Shown here: positions 30,533 to 30,560 of the stretch, in pieces | Numbering within the stretch: the first letter of the stretch is position 1 | How the letters are laid out: every line of letters begins with the position of its first letter | DNA from: Owenweeksia sp964619125 | GTDB taxonomy: Bacteria; Bacteroidota; Bacteroidia; Flavobacteriales; Schleiferiaceae | Reading direction: 5' to 3' | Length of the DNA stretch: 30,560 nt | Assembly (NCBI GenBank): GCA_964619125.1 | Contig: CAZUCA010000041.1 | Span: 1 to 30,560 of the forward strand | The notes under the pieces: model-generated | The model's input: only the letters and a program-made list of their open reading frames with translations | Databases searched by the model: none | Told to the model about the DNA's origin: nothing | Position numbers and translations under genes: made by a program

Positions 30533-30560
30533 ATGGCTAAGAAAGTAGTAGCAACCCTTA
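30533..30560 (+). CDS. DUF4295 family small protein (5' end only)
   Basis: ATG two bases after the rpmG stop, with the first nine codons reading MAKKVVATL before the window ends. This start and position match the roughly 50-residue DUF4295 protein that follows rpmG in Bacteroidota. From memory, and unverified here, this protein has been described as a Bacteroidota-specific component of the large ribosomal subunit. Partial at the window edge. Confidence 0.75.

Overview
The window comes from a bacterium of the phylum Bacteroidota with roughly 50% GC. The evidence is consistent: two TonB-dependent receptors with N-terminal carboxypeptidase-regulatory domains, two proteins with type IX secretion (T9SS) C-terminal sorting domains, lipoproteins with Bacteroidota-style lipoboxes, several promoters of the Bacteroidota -33/-7 type (TTG-N18/19-TAnnTTTG), very short leaders without Shine-Dalgarno sequences, and the order cinA-rpmB-rpmG-DUF4295. 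It looks like a chromosomal core region. I see no insertion sequence, prophage, CRISPR array, tRNA or rRNA.

Layout. 1-1.3 kb: a surface-type lipoprotein. 1.3-3 kb (minus): an overlapping pair, a PD-(D/E)XK-type HsdR_N protein and an RlmI-like rRNA methyltransferase, divergent from holA (DNA polymerase III delta). 4-6.4 kb: a TonB-dependent receptor. 6.5-6.9 kb (minus): a tiny secreted protein that is mostly a T9SS sorting domain. 7-9.3 kb: a histidine kinase/OmpR-type regulator pair behind a promoter with 11-bp-spaced repeats. 9.3-10.8 kb (minus): a DUF2452, DUF429-like and SRPBCC operon. 10.9-13.7 kb: a DUF4397/T9SS protein and an M14 zinc carboxypeptidase. 13.7-15.5 kb: a tandem universal stress protein divergent from a nucleoside phosphorylase. 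15.5-17.2 kb (minus): an outer-membrane beta-barrel protein followed by a decayed, internally deleted paralogue that occupies what looks like a 550-base gap. 17.3-19.7 kb (minus): a ZapA-upstream coiled-coil protein, zapA, a 6S RNA and rny. 19.8-24.8 kb: an M23 peptidase, a CarboxypepD_reg protein and a second TonB-dependent receptor. 24.9-28 kb: a small two-helix membrane protein, a membrane TPR-like protein and a class A penicillin-binding protein. 28-28.7 kb (minus): a DUF4197 lipoprotein. 28.8-30.56 kb: cinA and the ribosomal operon rpmB-rpmG-DUF4295, cut by the window edge.

Much of the region serves the cell envelope (receptors, M23 peptidase, PBP1A, lipoproteins, T9SS cargo) and cell division or RNA metabolism (ZapA block, RNase Y, 6S RNA). 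I found no convincing new defence or biosynthetic system. The observations most worth a second look are the decayed barrel paralogue, the 6S RNA inside the zapA-rny block, the coiled-coil partner of ZapA, the tandem repeats before the histidine kinase, the terminator that abuts the M14 start codon, and two convergent gene pairs that share a palindromic GATTAATC stop junction.
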